Shown piece after piece: positions 43,994 through 55,665 of a stretch of 64,000 bases of DNA (its first letter is position 1; each line of letters begins with the position of its first letter). A program made the translations under genes and the position numbers. The DNA is taken from positions 1 through 64,000 of the forward strand of contig WOGZ01000157.1 in assembly GCA_009733775.1 (NCBI GenBank), given 5' to 3'. Source of the DNA: Alectoria sarmentosa. Taxonomy: Eukaryota > Ascomycota > Lecanoromycetes > Lecanorales > Parmeliaceae. The notes beneath the pieces are model-generated. The model saw only the letters and a program-made list of their open reading frames with translations, searched no databases and was not told the origin of the DNA.

Positions 43994-44865
43994 TGGAGGG
44001 CTACGTGTTGCATAGGGCGGGATATCATACGGATAGACCTATCTGTAGGCTGTTTTTGTATGATCTGGAGACGACTATACGCCATATTTTAGCACTGAGC
44101 GAGCCTTTTTGTACATTCTGATCTTGGTACTTGTTTATCGACTGAATACTCAAGACTTCCGACCCATAAATCCCTTGCATGGTTACCATCTACTTCTCAC
44201 GATCAGAAAAGTCGAGCGCGAGTGAAGCGACTTGCCGCTGACGAGTATACAAATAAGGGGATGCAGAGTAGTCAGCACGGGCATAATTCTATCATTGGGT
44301 TCACCCAATCCGTTTCCAAATCCGAAAATGGAGTAGCCCACGTCGGAAGACCGTCCAAAAACATCTGAGCAAGAGAACGAAGCATCTACCTGAAATCCAA
44401 ATGTCCCAAAGCCTCAATGGCAGCAGCATACAAGCTTCGCCGATCGAGCACGCCAGACATTTTCGAAATCTCCCGTCAAGAATCCCAATTGCTAATCAGA
44501 GCCTCCTCATAAGTATCGCCGCCACACAAAAAAAATCCAACATATCGACTCGAACATGTGTTGTCAGCGGAGCCTGAGAAGCGGAATACCGCGCTGTTAA
44601 GTAATCACCACTCGCGCGTGTAGATTGCTGGCTCCGAGTTTAAAAATGCGTCTCGGAGTATTCCTTCTACAAAAGTCTAGTCAGTGAAGGAAATACATAG
44701 CCTTGGGTCGGATATCTCACTGTTTACCTAAGTAGAGTACATGGACCCATTCGTCTTTAGGGACGTGATATCTGTCAAAGCAGACATTTTCGTTGAGCTG
44801 GGGAGGGATGTCTGGTGAGTGTTAGGCCAAGGCTGGGCTGAAGATGGATTTTTCTAGACCTTGAT
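43994..44865. other. Intergenic spacer
   Basis: No motif, repeat or plausible exon is seen in this stretch downstream of the acyltransferase relic. Confidence 0.5.
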
Positions 44866-45400
44866 TTAGTCATTGGCGCGAGCGGTTGATATTGAAAGAT
44901 CTTCTCGCAGACATATGTGGAGTAGCTGTAAGTTTGAAATGGTGGCGGGTAATATTGGCATCTTGACTACCGTTTCTCTGCTGTCGATCTTCTTTTTGAA
45001 ATCTTCTTCTTCTTCTTCTTCTTCTTCTTCTTCTTCTTCTTCCAGTGGGGGTGAAACATCAAAACCAGACAAGAAACTTTGCATTACGAAGACGATAGTC
45101 AGCGCAGAGATGATGGAAATCCACGCCCACCACGTATGCGCTTTTGACATCGACTCGACATGGCCCTTTACTCACACTCGACCACGTCGGATAAAAGCCA
45201 ATCACGCCCTTTTTCCAGCTCTGCTTGGCCATCGTTCGTTCTACTGGCGTAGCGAAAAGGTTCCGATTTGATCGCATGGTTCTCCGCATTTCCTCCTTTC
45301 TGATGTCGTAAGCCTCATTGATGAGTTCGTTAAGAAACGAGAGAATTTTCGATACACTTTCCACCACGTGTGACGGAGAAAACTTTCTCGACGCGCTGTT
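44866..45400 (-). CDS. Possible membrane protein with poly-Glu tract, gene model uncertain
   Basis: On the - strand, a plausible coding stretch (about 45400-45175) reads a Leu-Ser-Phe-Leu-Asn-Glu-Leu-Ile segment, a basic Arg-Arg-Thr-Met-Arg-Ser-Asn-Arg block and Gly-Phe-Tyr-Pro-Thr-Trp. A second stretch in another frame (about 45140-44866) has a transmembrane span (His-Thr-Trp-Trp-Ala-Trp-Ile-Ser-Ile-Ile-Ser-Ala-Leu) followed by about 13 Glu residues from the (TTC)n tract. A 37-nt intron starting GTGTGAG would join the frames in phase, but that is unusually short. A small indel in a decaying gene is equally possible. The 5' end is unknown. No family recognised. Confidence 0.35.
45002..45043. 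repeat. (TTC)n microsatellite
   Basis: About 14 consecutive TTC triplets. They encode poly-Glu on the - strand in the doubtful gene model above. Confidence 0.9.
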
Positions 45401-46787
45401 TTCCTCCAGCGTTCAGTCGAGTTCAGGCAAGTTTGGATGCGGTTCGAGAGAGACGTTTGGTTAGAACGGGTTGATACAATCATCCGGTGTCTTGGGAAGG
45501 TTTCTAGGAGATATTTCGTGTTCTCGGCTAGGCGTTAGTAGGTTGTTCTCGGTAGTAGCTCGAGCCACGACCCGCCACGTGAAGTTCTCTCCTCTCCGCA
45601 AGGCATCCAAGGGTGGAGAAGACGTGAGGCGAAGCTCGTACCATGGTAGATATGTGGCAACTCACCATTATTAATCAACAACGGTAGTTACGGAGCACTG
45701 TTTCTCGAATCGTGAATGGGACTTGGCATCCAAAATGTGTCAGAGTGAATATGCTGCATGCTGTGCGAAAGCTGTCTAGAACTTGCTTCGGTGGAAAGAA
45801 AGACAGAATTCAAGGTCGAAGGGACGGTGATGAGGCGGATGTTTCAGCTGAACAGTATTAATGGATGACGCGTTCAGTTCTTGCGGTATCAAGCTCCGAA
45901 GAAAGTCTCGAATTCGATAAAAGTGATCCAACAAAGTTGGAAAAGCTAAAGAGCAACACAGGAAATGCCATGACTTTACCATTGACTAACCAACTGCACC
46001 TCCACCTCCAAGTCCCCATCTACTATCCGAAAAAAGAAAAAGCGACCAGGTCAACGTGACGTAGAAACATTTGCGCTTCGACCACCCTGCTACGCCACTT
46101 ATGCGAGGTGCCGTAACCCTCTGAATCGCACAGTCATTCCTCTTGAAAAGTCACCGCATCTGTGTTCGCGGTCCGAAGCGCTGAGTCGGCTTATGCAATG
46201 GCATCAGGTAAGGAGTTGTGTGTAATTGTGGGTTTGTATCGTGGTGGTCAGAGGAGGAGGATCAATGACGACCGACGGCCTCGACACTTGGCGTCGCTTC
46301 ACTGCATGTATTTCATCAAGCGTATTTCTTGGTGTCGAAGCGATCATGACAACGTCGCAACCATGGTATCAGTACTGTAGCGAGAGTGATCTAGACTATC
46401 CACAGGAGCGTGGAGGGCTAAAACGTCTTCCGGCAGAGACGCCATGCTGCCGATCTCATGAGGTGCTGTTGGGCAAACAATTTGCTAAAACACATGTAGA
46501 ATCTTGCTGCAGACTCTAGCTACATAATAGAGCCCGCTGAAGTTTGGATCGACTCCTGTTTCCTGTACCGAAATCTATCCTCGTTGCGCAATACCCTGTG
46601 CTCTTTGACGACAATGATGGCAACGTTGAGAAGGAGCCACTCGGAACAATTGATAGAAGCCTTTTTCCTCCATGTTCAGGAAGTATCTCGATAACGCTGC
46701 TGTAGGAGATCTTGTCTGCATCTCACCCGAGAGACATGAAACCATAACGCACTTGAAGGTTTGGTTACTTGCAAGTACCTTAGTCTG
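45401..46787. other. Intergenic spacer
   Basis: Short overlapping frames only (for example 45471-45674 and 46226-46519 on +). No gene is supported. Confidence 0.5.
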
Positions 46788-49065
46788 TCAGACAGGCCAA
46801 GCGCCAGGCATTTGGTCCCGCCTCTTGAGTCCCTGAGCTCGGGCTGCTTTCATCGACTTCTTCGTCATCCGCCTGTTGGCACGTTCCTGAGCACGCTTGT
46901 AGTCATTGCTTTCGTATCCATCAATATGAGAGTCAATATGAGAGTCTATTTCCCACGCTGGATACCCCATGGGCCAGAGGGATTCCCATGACTCCCACGA
47001 CGATGGAGAGCCCCATCTTCGAAGGTTCCTGTGTTTGAACTCTTCGTGTACAAGATAAGTGGAAGATTCAGGATCGATCCACCAATTCCATGAAACGGAA
47101 GGGTTGCTCCCCCAATTGTAGATTAATTGGCGTGGGACGTAGTAACTGAACCAGGCTGTTCGAGAAGTTGGAGTCAGCGTTGCCTATTGAAGATTGACAT
47201 GAGTTGTAATATAGGTCCGGGGGCAAAAGATGGGCCTGAATTGCTAGATCAAGTCCCACTGAACTGCAAGGAATGACTCCCAGACCACTTACCCAAATCA
47301 GGACAGGAAATTTGCATTTGTGCGGCATGTAGCGCCTGCTCTTCTTCAAGATAGGACCCTACATCGTATCCTTCACTTGATAAAATCTGCAACCAGCCCT
47401 TTGCAGCCGCTTCTCCGTCAAATGGTGTTTCGGTCCATGTAAAAAGTTCGTCAAGCGGAGTTCCATACTGCAAGATTTTGCAAGGATACCCGAAATCTCT
47501 GTATTTCTCATCCATGTTTAAGCCAGAGTTTCCGGGCACAGGCATGTGGACACCCGGTCTTTTGCGAAGGAGAAGCCGAATGAAGCTGTCCCATCGCGAC
47601 GGCTCTGTACTGTACGCTCTTAACGCTGTAGCTAAGGGAGGAAAATCGTCGTCGTCATCGGAAACATCGGACTTTGGTGGGAGCAAACCTTGTGAGAACA
47701 AAAACTCCGCACCTTCCACCTGCCCTCGGAAATACCTCCAGAAGTAGAACACATCCCGTGAAGAGATCTCATTTTGAGGCTGTGTCAGAAGCCTCAGAGT
47801 ATCGACTGAGTCTCTAGGTTCCCAAGCATTTGCGTTACCTGCGTACATAATTGCTTTGCTAGATTAATTATCAAATAAGTTGGAAAATTCTTGATATTTG
47901 TAGGTGGTGTCTTGCCACTCACTCGCCACCTAGATCGACACGATTCGGATCTACGCCAAGTTGAAGTAATAATGCACAAATCTCTGGACGTGTATACATC
48001 GCAGCGTACTACAATCCAACAGTTAATTATATGCAAGTGTTATACAACATACCGATCTATCGAAGCACTCACATGTAGTAAAGACCGACCCCTTTTGTCC
48101 AAGACAAACGGAGAGACACTACCGCTACTCAATGCGACCTGCAGACCTTGTAAATCACCCTCCATACATATTTCAAAGATTGGCGCTTCATCTTCCAGAA
48201 TGGGGTATGTGCTCAGAGTCCTCGAGATTCGGCCGAAAGAATTCTGAAGTCGCAGCTCAAGGGTCTTACGCAAAAGCATTGGCGTTATTGTGATGATTTT
48301 TTCTTTGTTTGTTGCTTTACTTTCATGTCTGCGAGTGTTTGATGGGGTTAGAGAATTTGACTTGACTTGAATATTGACAATTCCGAAGAAGCTGCGATAC
48401 CAGACGAGATTTGACTCTTTAGCAGTATTACGAAATGAGTACTCTCCAGTGGGGGATAGGCTTTGTACTCTCTCTTTTTGCGATACAGACTCGATAGGTG
48501 CTGCCAGGGCTGGTTCTTCGATCGTCATAGCTTGTAGACCGTTGGAGATTGAGATATTAATTTGATGCATTCTTTTCGAGGTTTAGAAGAATATTGATGA
48601 ATCACGGCTTGACATAACATACTGCAGCTGCCACGAATTACTCAGCATCGCAGTTTGCAACCCAGCCTGTGCATCCCGGAGTTGACTTTGCATCTCCTGA
48701 ATATCCTCCTTCTTCGAAACGAACCTCATTGTAGCCCACGATCTCTGCACCCGACCTCGATGATCCATTGACTTTTTGGCTTTCTGAATGACATCTTCGA
48801 GCGCCTTGATCCTTTTCTCGCAGTTCTCCAAAGCATTCGTGATGAAAACAGGCAAGCCAGGTAGGCGTAGAACCAGATATTGTTGCTCAAGGAGATAGCT
48901 GACTTGCTTAAGGGTGCAGTTGAGTTGATCTAAGGTCTGACCTAACTTGATGATCTCACTGGGCGCATCTTGGATGCCCGTCAAGAACTTGCTGATCTTT
49001 TCGCCCGTCTCCACGAGCTGTATGGCCAACGAAACAACCGCGAATGCACTTGAGACGCCGTCCAT
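46788..49065 (-). CDS. PigL_N (fungal STAND N-terminal) domain protein with ankyrin-like region
   Basis: Five exons, complement of 48623-49065, 48073-48571, 47923-48008, 47293-47858 and 46788-47155, total exactly 1962 nt (653 aa). Introns are 51, 64, 64 and 137 nt, with donors GTATGT, GTGAGT, GTGAGT and GTAAGT; all phases agree. The N-terminus (1-150), Met-Asp-Gly-Val-Ser-Ser-Ala-Phe-Ala-Val-Val-Ser-Leu, is the helical domain found at the start of fungal STAND/NLR-like and ankyrin proteins (PF17111 type). Splicing of exons 2 and 3 restores an ankyrin unit, Leu-Leu-His-Tyr-Ala-Ala-Met...Leu-Gly-Val-Asp-Pro-Asn. The C-terminus holds a Trp-rich segment and a basic Lys/Arg helix. No NACHT ATPase is present. 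A role in self/non-self recognition is possible but unproven. Confidence 0.8.
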
Positions 49066-50073
49066 TGCGGCTAGCTAGGAAAGCTGTTGTCGGTAGAGAA
49101 GTATAAAGGAGTAGCGCAGATGGTCTCCTCTATTCGAGGACTGGTTGTGAAGGGTTCGGGGACCGGCTGAGCCTGGTGAGCCTGGTGAGCTTAGAGGAAG
49201 AGCTGTTCCTCGCAAATATCGTCGTTACCCTTTCGATATCGATAATCGATGGCCCGGTTCGAAGGAAGTCGGGCATGATCTGGAGCATGTCGTTGAGAGT
49301 AGAGTGTCGTAGAGCTGAGGCTGGGGCTTACCGAGGGGCAGATCAGGCTGAATCTATAGGTATGCGGGGCCACACGCCCTGCATTATACCCCACCAATCA
49401 CAATCCGAAGTCGATACAGCTTCTTACCAAGATGACTAATCCATTCAGTGACAGCGCGTATTTCAGCATTACCAACTGCTTAGAATTGGTCCCCTTATAC
49501 GTAATTTAGCAACCTTTTATCAGAATGCAAAAAGCATGGGATGTGGACAACAGCTCTTTATTTGCTCAGCGCAATCTACGGAGAATACTCACTTCCATGG
49601 GTCGCAATCCGCGATGGTGAGCTACTCGACAGCCCAGGGTGTCATTCCAGTCTTACACTCTCGAAGTAATGTATCCATCTTGCGGTAATGCTATCTTGGC
49701 CTGTAACGCTGTAGCATAAGCTTCTTTTAGCATACTGTTTGGCAAACATGATGTAGGCAAGAGGTAATCCCCAGTTTCCAACTCTCTTCAAAATCTAGTA
49801 CATTACGCTCGAAATGTATCGTCTGCTTTTTAGAAGCCTAAGACTTTCTAATAGAGCTTTGTTTCGCCTTCTTATTCACATGACGTGTGTTGGGATTGAC
49901 CATGTGCCTTTCAGACGTCGATGTGTGGCTTCTAGTATAACGGTCATAGTTAATGGAACGCAGCCTTCCAAGCGGCCCTTATTGCCATTTCTCTCAATTT
50001 CCTATCAAATCTTTGAACTATATATCAGATATTTTCCTCCTCGCAATAGAAGCAACATGCTTTCCAGCTACTC
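49066..50073. other. Intergenic spacer
   Basis: No gene is seen. It contains a CTTTCAGACGTCGA sequence near 49909 sharing 13 bases with the 34260/42229 repeat. Confidence 0.5.
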
Positions 50074-50738
50074 TCAAGTTGCCAGATATCCCACAGCGCC
50101 AGTAAAAGCCCACCCGGCACTCAACGCGATCAACAGCCTCCTCAAGTCATTACTCTTTCTGATAGCCTCATTGTACTCGGTCATAAAGGGCACTTGAGCT
50201 TTAGCTTTCCAGTACCCAGAAATGTACATGGACGCAAATGTTCCAGCTACCACATTGACCACTGCTAACAATTCTGGCGCAGCACTCAAAAATAGGAGCG
50301 CGAGGGCGCTAATGAGCGACAAGAGTACCTGCACTAGAGATTAGATCTCTCACGTGAAAGCACATATTTGCGCATAGTGACGGAACATGGCGATGACGCC
50401 AAACAAGGAGCATGCCACAGAATCTATTCGCCCAGATCGATATGTTGATACAAGACTTCCTTGGGCGAGATTCTTGGGGGGGGGGGATCGATGAAATTAC
50501 TACTTGCAGAAACGTTGACCATGGAGTAATCGCATGTACGTACCGTAGCAGCCCCATTAGCCTGAGTGAGCCGGATGCGCCATAGCTCGCGCGCCGCTTT
50601 GTCCGAGTGTTCTGCGGCCTTTTCGGCGCGATCTGTGTCACTGTGCAAATTGATGATTGCCTGGTATGATTTCTGGCCAGCGTAGATGGATAGCAGTGCT
50701 AGCGGGCAGGCGAGTAGTGTCGTGAGGAATGAGACCAT
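50074..50738 (-). CDS. Small four-helix membrane protein, unknown function
   Basis: Two exons, complement of 50544-50738 and 50074-50328 (149 aa). The 215-nt intron has donor GTACGT, a TCTAATC branch and GTGCAG acceptor. The phase-0 join reads Asn-Gly-Ala-Ala-Thr-Val-Leu-Leu-Ser-Leu. Hydrophobic spans lie at about 3-20, 64-85, 87-105 and 130-148, with an Ala/Glu/Lys helix between the first two (about 33-60). Small membrane proteins of this kind occur in ascomycete genomes without known function. The intron contains an 11-base G run (50476-50486). No signal beyond the first hydrophobic segment decides which membrane it enters. Confidence 0.68.
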
Positions 50739-51570
50739 GTTGTCGGATTACTGACCGATAGATGGGATACTGTGATGGAGCGGGATGGTGCATAGAGTGG
50801 GGGGAATATGGAATATGAGATGTTCTATGGGGTGGGTTCAGCCCTAAGGTGGTTTGCACCAAAAGTCCTGGATAGCGCTAGCGGCAGCCCTAGCCCTAAT
50901 CTCGGAAGGCAGCCCTGAAATGGGGGACCCTAGAATTATCAAGTACCCGAAGCAGCTTCAAGCGCCTTGTCCAGGCACCTCTTCAGGCGGGGCGTTATTC
51001 GAGATCTTGGCGAAGAGGTCTTCCAGGACCTTTGGTGCCGACCTCCGCATCATACGCCCTTTCCTCTCGACAAAGCTCCGGGAAGGCGCCATGTCATTGA
51101 CGCATTGCCAATCCGCCGCTTTCAACCAACGGACAATCGTACCGTCGCGCTTGTGACGCCAAAGTGTCTGGACATCATTGGTACAAGCTTGAAGCCATGT
51201 CAGGGGAGCAAGGCCGTGGACGACGGTTCACTACTTACTGTAGGCGCCCGAATTGGAATACCACTCACCCACGCTGTTTCGATTTGCAAGTGCGCGGGTT
51301 TCTATTACCTTTAGGCAGTAATACAGCGTCAGATACGAGCGCTGGGGGGTCTATTCGTCCTAGCTTCTAAATTGAGCTGGCTGATTGTTGTCGTGTTCCG
51401 ATCATGTTTCACGTGCCGACGTCTCCCATATCACTCTTTGCCGAAATGTCATCGTTGCCAAGGTGGTCAACATGGCAAAGAGGAACCTCTTATAAAGCTT
51501 TTGCTTACAGCCTCCTGGGGGGGAAGTGGTCAAACTGTCAAGATTTTAGGTTGGAGGATGTGAGTGATGT
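50739..51570. other. Intergenic spacer
   Basis: Overlapping frames at 50854-51370 share no domain. The stretch is slightly G-rich but otherwise featureless. The pseudogene to the right may fade into it. Confidence 0.45.
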
Positions 51571-54500
51571 ACAGGCTGCCTGAGATATTCCGTCTAAGAA
51601 TTACCCTGGGCTGGTCTTTCTTACCCCTATACTAGAGTCCTGCGTCGTCTCAGAAAACAATGACCTCCTCTGCTTCAAAGTTAGCATCTGGTCTTTCGCG
51701 AAGAACGTCGAGCTCCCAAAAGGTATGCGACAGCACCTTTGGAAACCGATTATCTTTTTCGAAAAGCTGTGGCTCACCCTTATTATTTCTGCGGACCAAT
51801 ACCTAACAATCACCACCCACTTTGCCGATCCAATACCTTTTACCCTCCTCAAGTCGTCAATGATCTAGGCCTTTTAAAACGATACCCATGATTGTAAGGT
51901 CACGGCAGGCTGCAGTCGACAGGAAAACAACGTTCTCGAGCCATGGTGGAGAAATCATCTTCCTACAACCGTGATGATGACCTTCGAGGCAAACTGACGT
52001 CACAGCAGCGAACATAGCGCACGAATCCGTATTTTGCATCATGCGTGCCCAGGAGATCTTTGTGTCACATAAGACCTTGACACCGTATGATACATTTGGA
52101 TGATGAGGCCATAGCACCGACAGTGACTTCCCCTCACGGTCCAACCCAGTATGGTTGAGCAAGCCCAAGACATATGCGATGATCGAGATCAGGCAAGTTT
52201 TTTCGTCGGAGTTTAGCTCCTCTATCCAGGAGTCGATGTCGATGGATCCTCGGAACGCTGCTTTTGCATTTGGCAACATGTTGTGTTATTGCTCATATTT
52301 CAAGAGGTCGACATGTATAAGTAAGGAGTCCTAGATCAGGTGGAAGAACAAGACCCGTTTGATGATGCCAATGCATAGACTGATTTGCAAGCACCAGGCT
52401 ACATCCAGGCTGTGTATGTTTGAAAACATAGACCACCGCTCGATCATTTGTTTTTTGATCGTCTTGCCAAGTTTTCTAGCGTAGGTGTTTTTAACTTGAA
52501 ATATAGTGTAGTATCCAACCTGGAAGGCGACTTGTCTCTCGGACAACTCCCAAAAATCTGGCTGGGTACCCAAATTGGAAAGGCGTTGCTGCGACTGTTT
52601 CCGGTACTTATTGGGACTTGGCGGACAATCCAGATTCGTGCTAATCGTCCCAATCTGTAACCAATCCCAGCAGCTGAATGTTGATTGTGTTTTCAATCCC
52701 TCATAGGAACCATATCGTGAACTCCAATGCATCAAAGGCATGTTCAGATGGCCCTCTGCGCTTCTGAGTTGACTGGTCCGCATTCCTCCAACATTCAAAT
52801 CGTCTTGCTTTGAGGGATATCCTTGTCTCTCAGGATGAACAGCATCAATGCCATCACCACCAGTTTCGACTGTGTTTGCGCTATTCGCTTCGCTCTCAGA
52901 CTCAACCCGTGTGGATTCTCGATCGCCTTTTTCGATCGGTTCTAAGTAATTCTGGGGGCTTTGAGAAAACAGAGAATGGTTTACTGTCAACTATTAGGTC
53001 TGCGATGTCGTGAATTCGTGTCGCGTATGCGATTCCCGATTCTATAAGGGGCAGTTCAGGGATCGAAGAATCGACCTCTCTGCTTTCAGGATCAGCGGCT
53101 TTAATGATACATCCACCGATTTCAATTGCATAAATTTGTTCTCCATAAGAAACTCCAGATTCCGAGATCAAAAGCGCAGGCCCTCAAGAATCAACGATGT
53201 CTACGATCCGAGCTAACGGATCGTAGGTAGGATCAAATAGAGGCGGGCTGTCTGGCAGAATGGAGCTGTCAGGTTTGACCTCAAACTTCTCAAGCGAGAC
53301 CGCTTTGGCAGTGTCGAGCTGGACCACATCAGGGGATAGTTTATTGGCTGAAATGAGTTCAAACGCAAATACGGGGCCGCCAAGCATCTCGCCCAGAAAG
53401 GCGAGATCTCTGAGACTCGCTTTGAGGTAAAGCGAGTCATTCCCAATTCCAAGAAGTAGCATCTCGGTCAAAGGACCTGCAAAGAAGAACGGGGATAGCG
53501 GGCCCAGATGGCCCTGCATGTAAAACACCAAGCCAAGTCCTAAAAGCTGCGTAGCTAAAGACGTGGCCTACAGATGACAGTCTAATGGTGAGAATTGGAT
53601 AAGCCCGCGGTCGCTTTCATTGGAGATGCTTGCATAACCAAAAATGCCTAACAGCCTCTCACCAATGGCAGAGCATTTCTGAATGTCCTTTAGTCGAACA
53701 AACTCACCGTGTCCCAAAGGCTGGATACCTAGTGCCAATAGGTAATCCCTCAAAGCTTTCAGTGATCGAAATGAAATGCTTACCATGGCTACTACTGCTC
53801 GGAGTTGCGCTGTGGGGTTTCGGGATACGATCAAGGTGAATGGGTTACAGCAAGACTTGCTTTTCTGGATGGTCGTTGCGGCGTTGCAAAATCGTGTCGT
53901 AGCGTGCTGTAAGAACCTGACAACTTCTACTTGCGATCTGTCAATTTCGACCAAGCGTTCGTCGGGCGCCTTTTCCAATGTCTCGGCGAGCGGCAGCATC
54001 CGCATCGAGCGACCTCCACCCTCGGCCTCTCTCTCCCTGTTCACCCCAGTACTAGAGGTAGCATTGGAAATTGAGGCAGAAACGATTGCTCTCATTTTGT
54101 CGAAGGCAACCATACCGGCAGGTGCTACCCCTCTTTTCCAACCAGGAATGACTCCAGCGAGGCCGCAGTATGCAGCAACTCTTCTGCGCAGTTCGATGCG
54201 GTCGGAATCAAGTTGCTGCCAATTGACTCTTGACTGGACATTGACCAAATGCTTTAGCTGGTCGACGGTGGTTCCTCCCTTATGAATGCATTAAGGTTGA
54301 TGCATGCCAATGTCAAGCTCCCCCGGAGAATCTCCGTCTCTACGTAAAACGAAGTGTCAGCGTGGCTTTTTCAGGGGCAAGGGACGCATTGATGACAAAA
54401 TCGAATGATGGGAAGATGTTTCAGTGACCCGAAAGGCAAAGACTGGATCTGGTATATACGTACGGATGCGGATCCTGGGTAGTGAGCCATGGATCTGCCC

Positions 54501-54948
54501 TTTCTGCAACTTCAAGTACATCGAACATTTCCTCATTGGTATACCCCATCATCTGCAGGTCTTCGAGCCATGCGAATTTTCCTTCCGCAACGAACCCAAA
54601 GTACTCTGTTATTAGCCGATTTGCTGCCTTCTTAAATCTTGCACCGACTACCTTCTCCAGAAGCAGTGGCCCGCTGTCGAAGCTCAAGATTGCGAGATCG
54701 ACCAGCCACATCCATAGCTCATCTTGCACACCAAAGGCTTCTTGTAGAAGGCCATGAATATGATCATAAGAGACATCTGTGAGGTCCGATTGTTTGCAGT
54801 TTTCAAGCCTACTCTTAGTGTCTGATAAAAGGGCGAGAAATCGGGCGTCGAAGCCACGACTGAGCGTCGGTGCATGCGTGATGTCTTCCATCAGGATAGT
54901 CAATCCTAAGACCTCTCGAAAGATCCCTCTCAATCGAGCCTTTCGGCA
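51571..54948 (-). pseudogene. Large fungal protein gene decayed by in-frame stops and a frameshift
   Basis: Reading down the - strand, one frame stays coherent over kilobases but is cut by TAA 54291-54293, TAG 53568-53570, TGA 53184-53186, TAG 52331-52333, TAA 52286-52288, TGA 51857-51859, TAG 51803-51805, TGA 51650-51652 and TAG 51632-51634, plus one frame change near 52960-53000. One likely intron (donor GTACGT near 54472, acceptor near 54333, GCTGAC branch) joins in phase. Segments on both sides of each stop fit a large ascomycete family of unknown function that I recall: Glu-Leu-Trp-Met-Trp-Leu, Ala-Phe-Glu-Leu, Leu-Gly-Thr, a Val-Ala-Phe-Gln-Val-Gly block, and Tyr-Trp-Ile-Gly-Lys near the end. 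Several stops replace likely Trp or Gln codons by single transitions. Confidence 0.75.
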
Positions 54949-55665
54949 TGATCCGAATAAGAGGAGTCTAGATCAGTCGGCTGGATCGCCTGGAGTATAT
55001 TACACTTGTGGGATGTAGCGCAATGCAGTGACGGTGGGTCGGCATGGATGAAATGAGGCTTTGACATTCGCCAGCTCTGGGGATGGAGAGCCATCAGCGT
55101 GGCTGAGTCCTAACGGATTGATAAGGCTGAACGATTGTGTACGATCTAAAGAATGTCCTGGAGTCAGAAGAACAATTAATTCCAGCTCTGCCGTCGTCAG
55201 GAAAGATGGGCTCTGCTGGTTGTAATCTGCACGGAAAGTGGTGCATTGTAATCTGGTACTCTTAGCTATCACGTAGACGGCTAGCTCACTTTCCTGATTC
55301 TTCGGATGCAGTCTTCACCATCTGGCATATGCTATCTTTATCTGTGTCAAAAGCGTGCTGAAAGGATAATAGACGTAAAAATCATGGTGTTAACCTGCAG
55401 TCAGAATAGCCTCTGTCAAGCACTGGAGGCCTACTGACGTCCTCTTTTTACTTACACACGTCAACAGTTCACACTACACCACTTTTGACTGTGAAGGTAC
55501 CAGAGGTACCAGTGCAAAGGATACAAGGCTCGGATATCTTGAGAATTGAGTTAATAAGAGGCGTTCAAGACGAATATATACGAAAGATTCGCTCAGTGTC
55601 TGTGTACAACGTATATAGTCATAAACATGATATCGTCAAACAAAGAAAAGTGCCACCCCAAAATG
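54949..55665. other. Intergenic spacer
   Basis: It lies between the upstream side of the decayed gene and the 3' end of the Jen1-like gene. A missing first exon of the decayed gene could lie at its left edge. Nothing else is recognised. Confidence 0.45.

Noticed and set aside
54776..55018. 79-codon + strand frame
   Set aside because: Overlaps the decayed - strand gene and has no own features.
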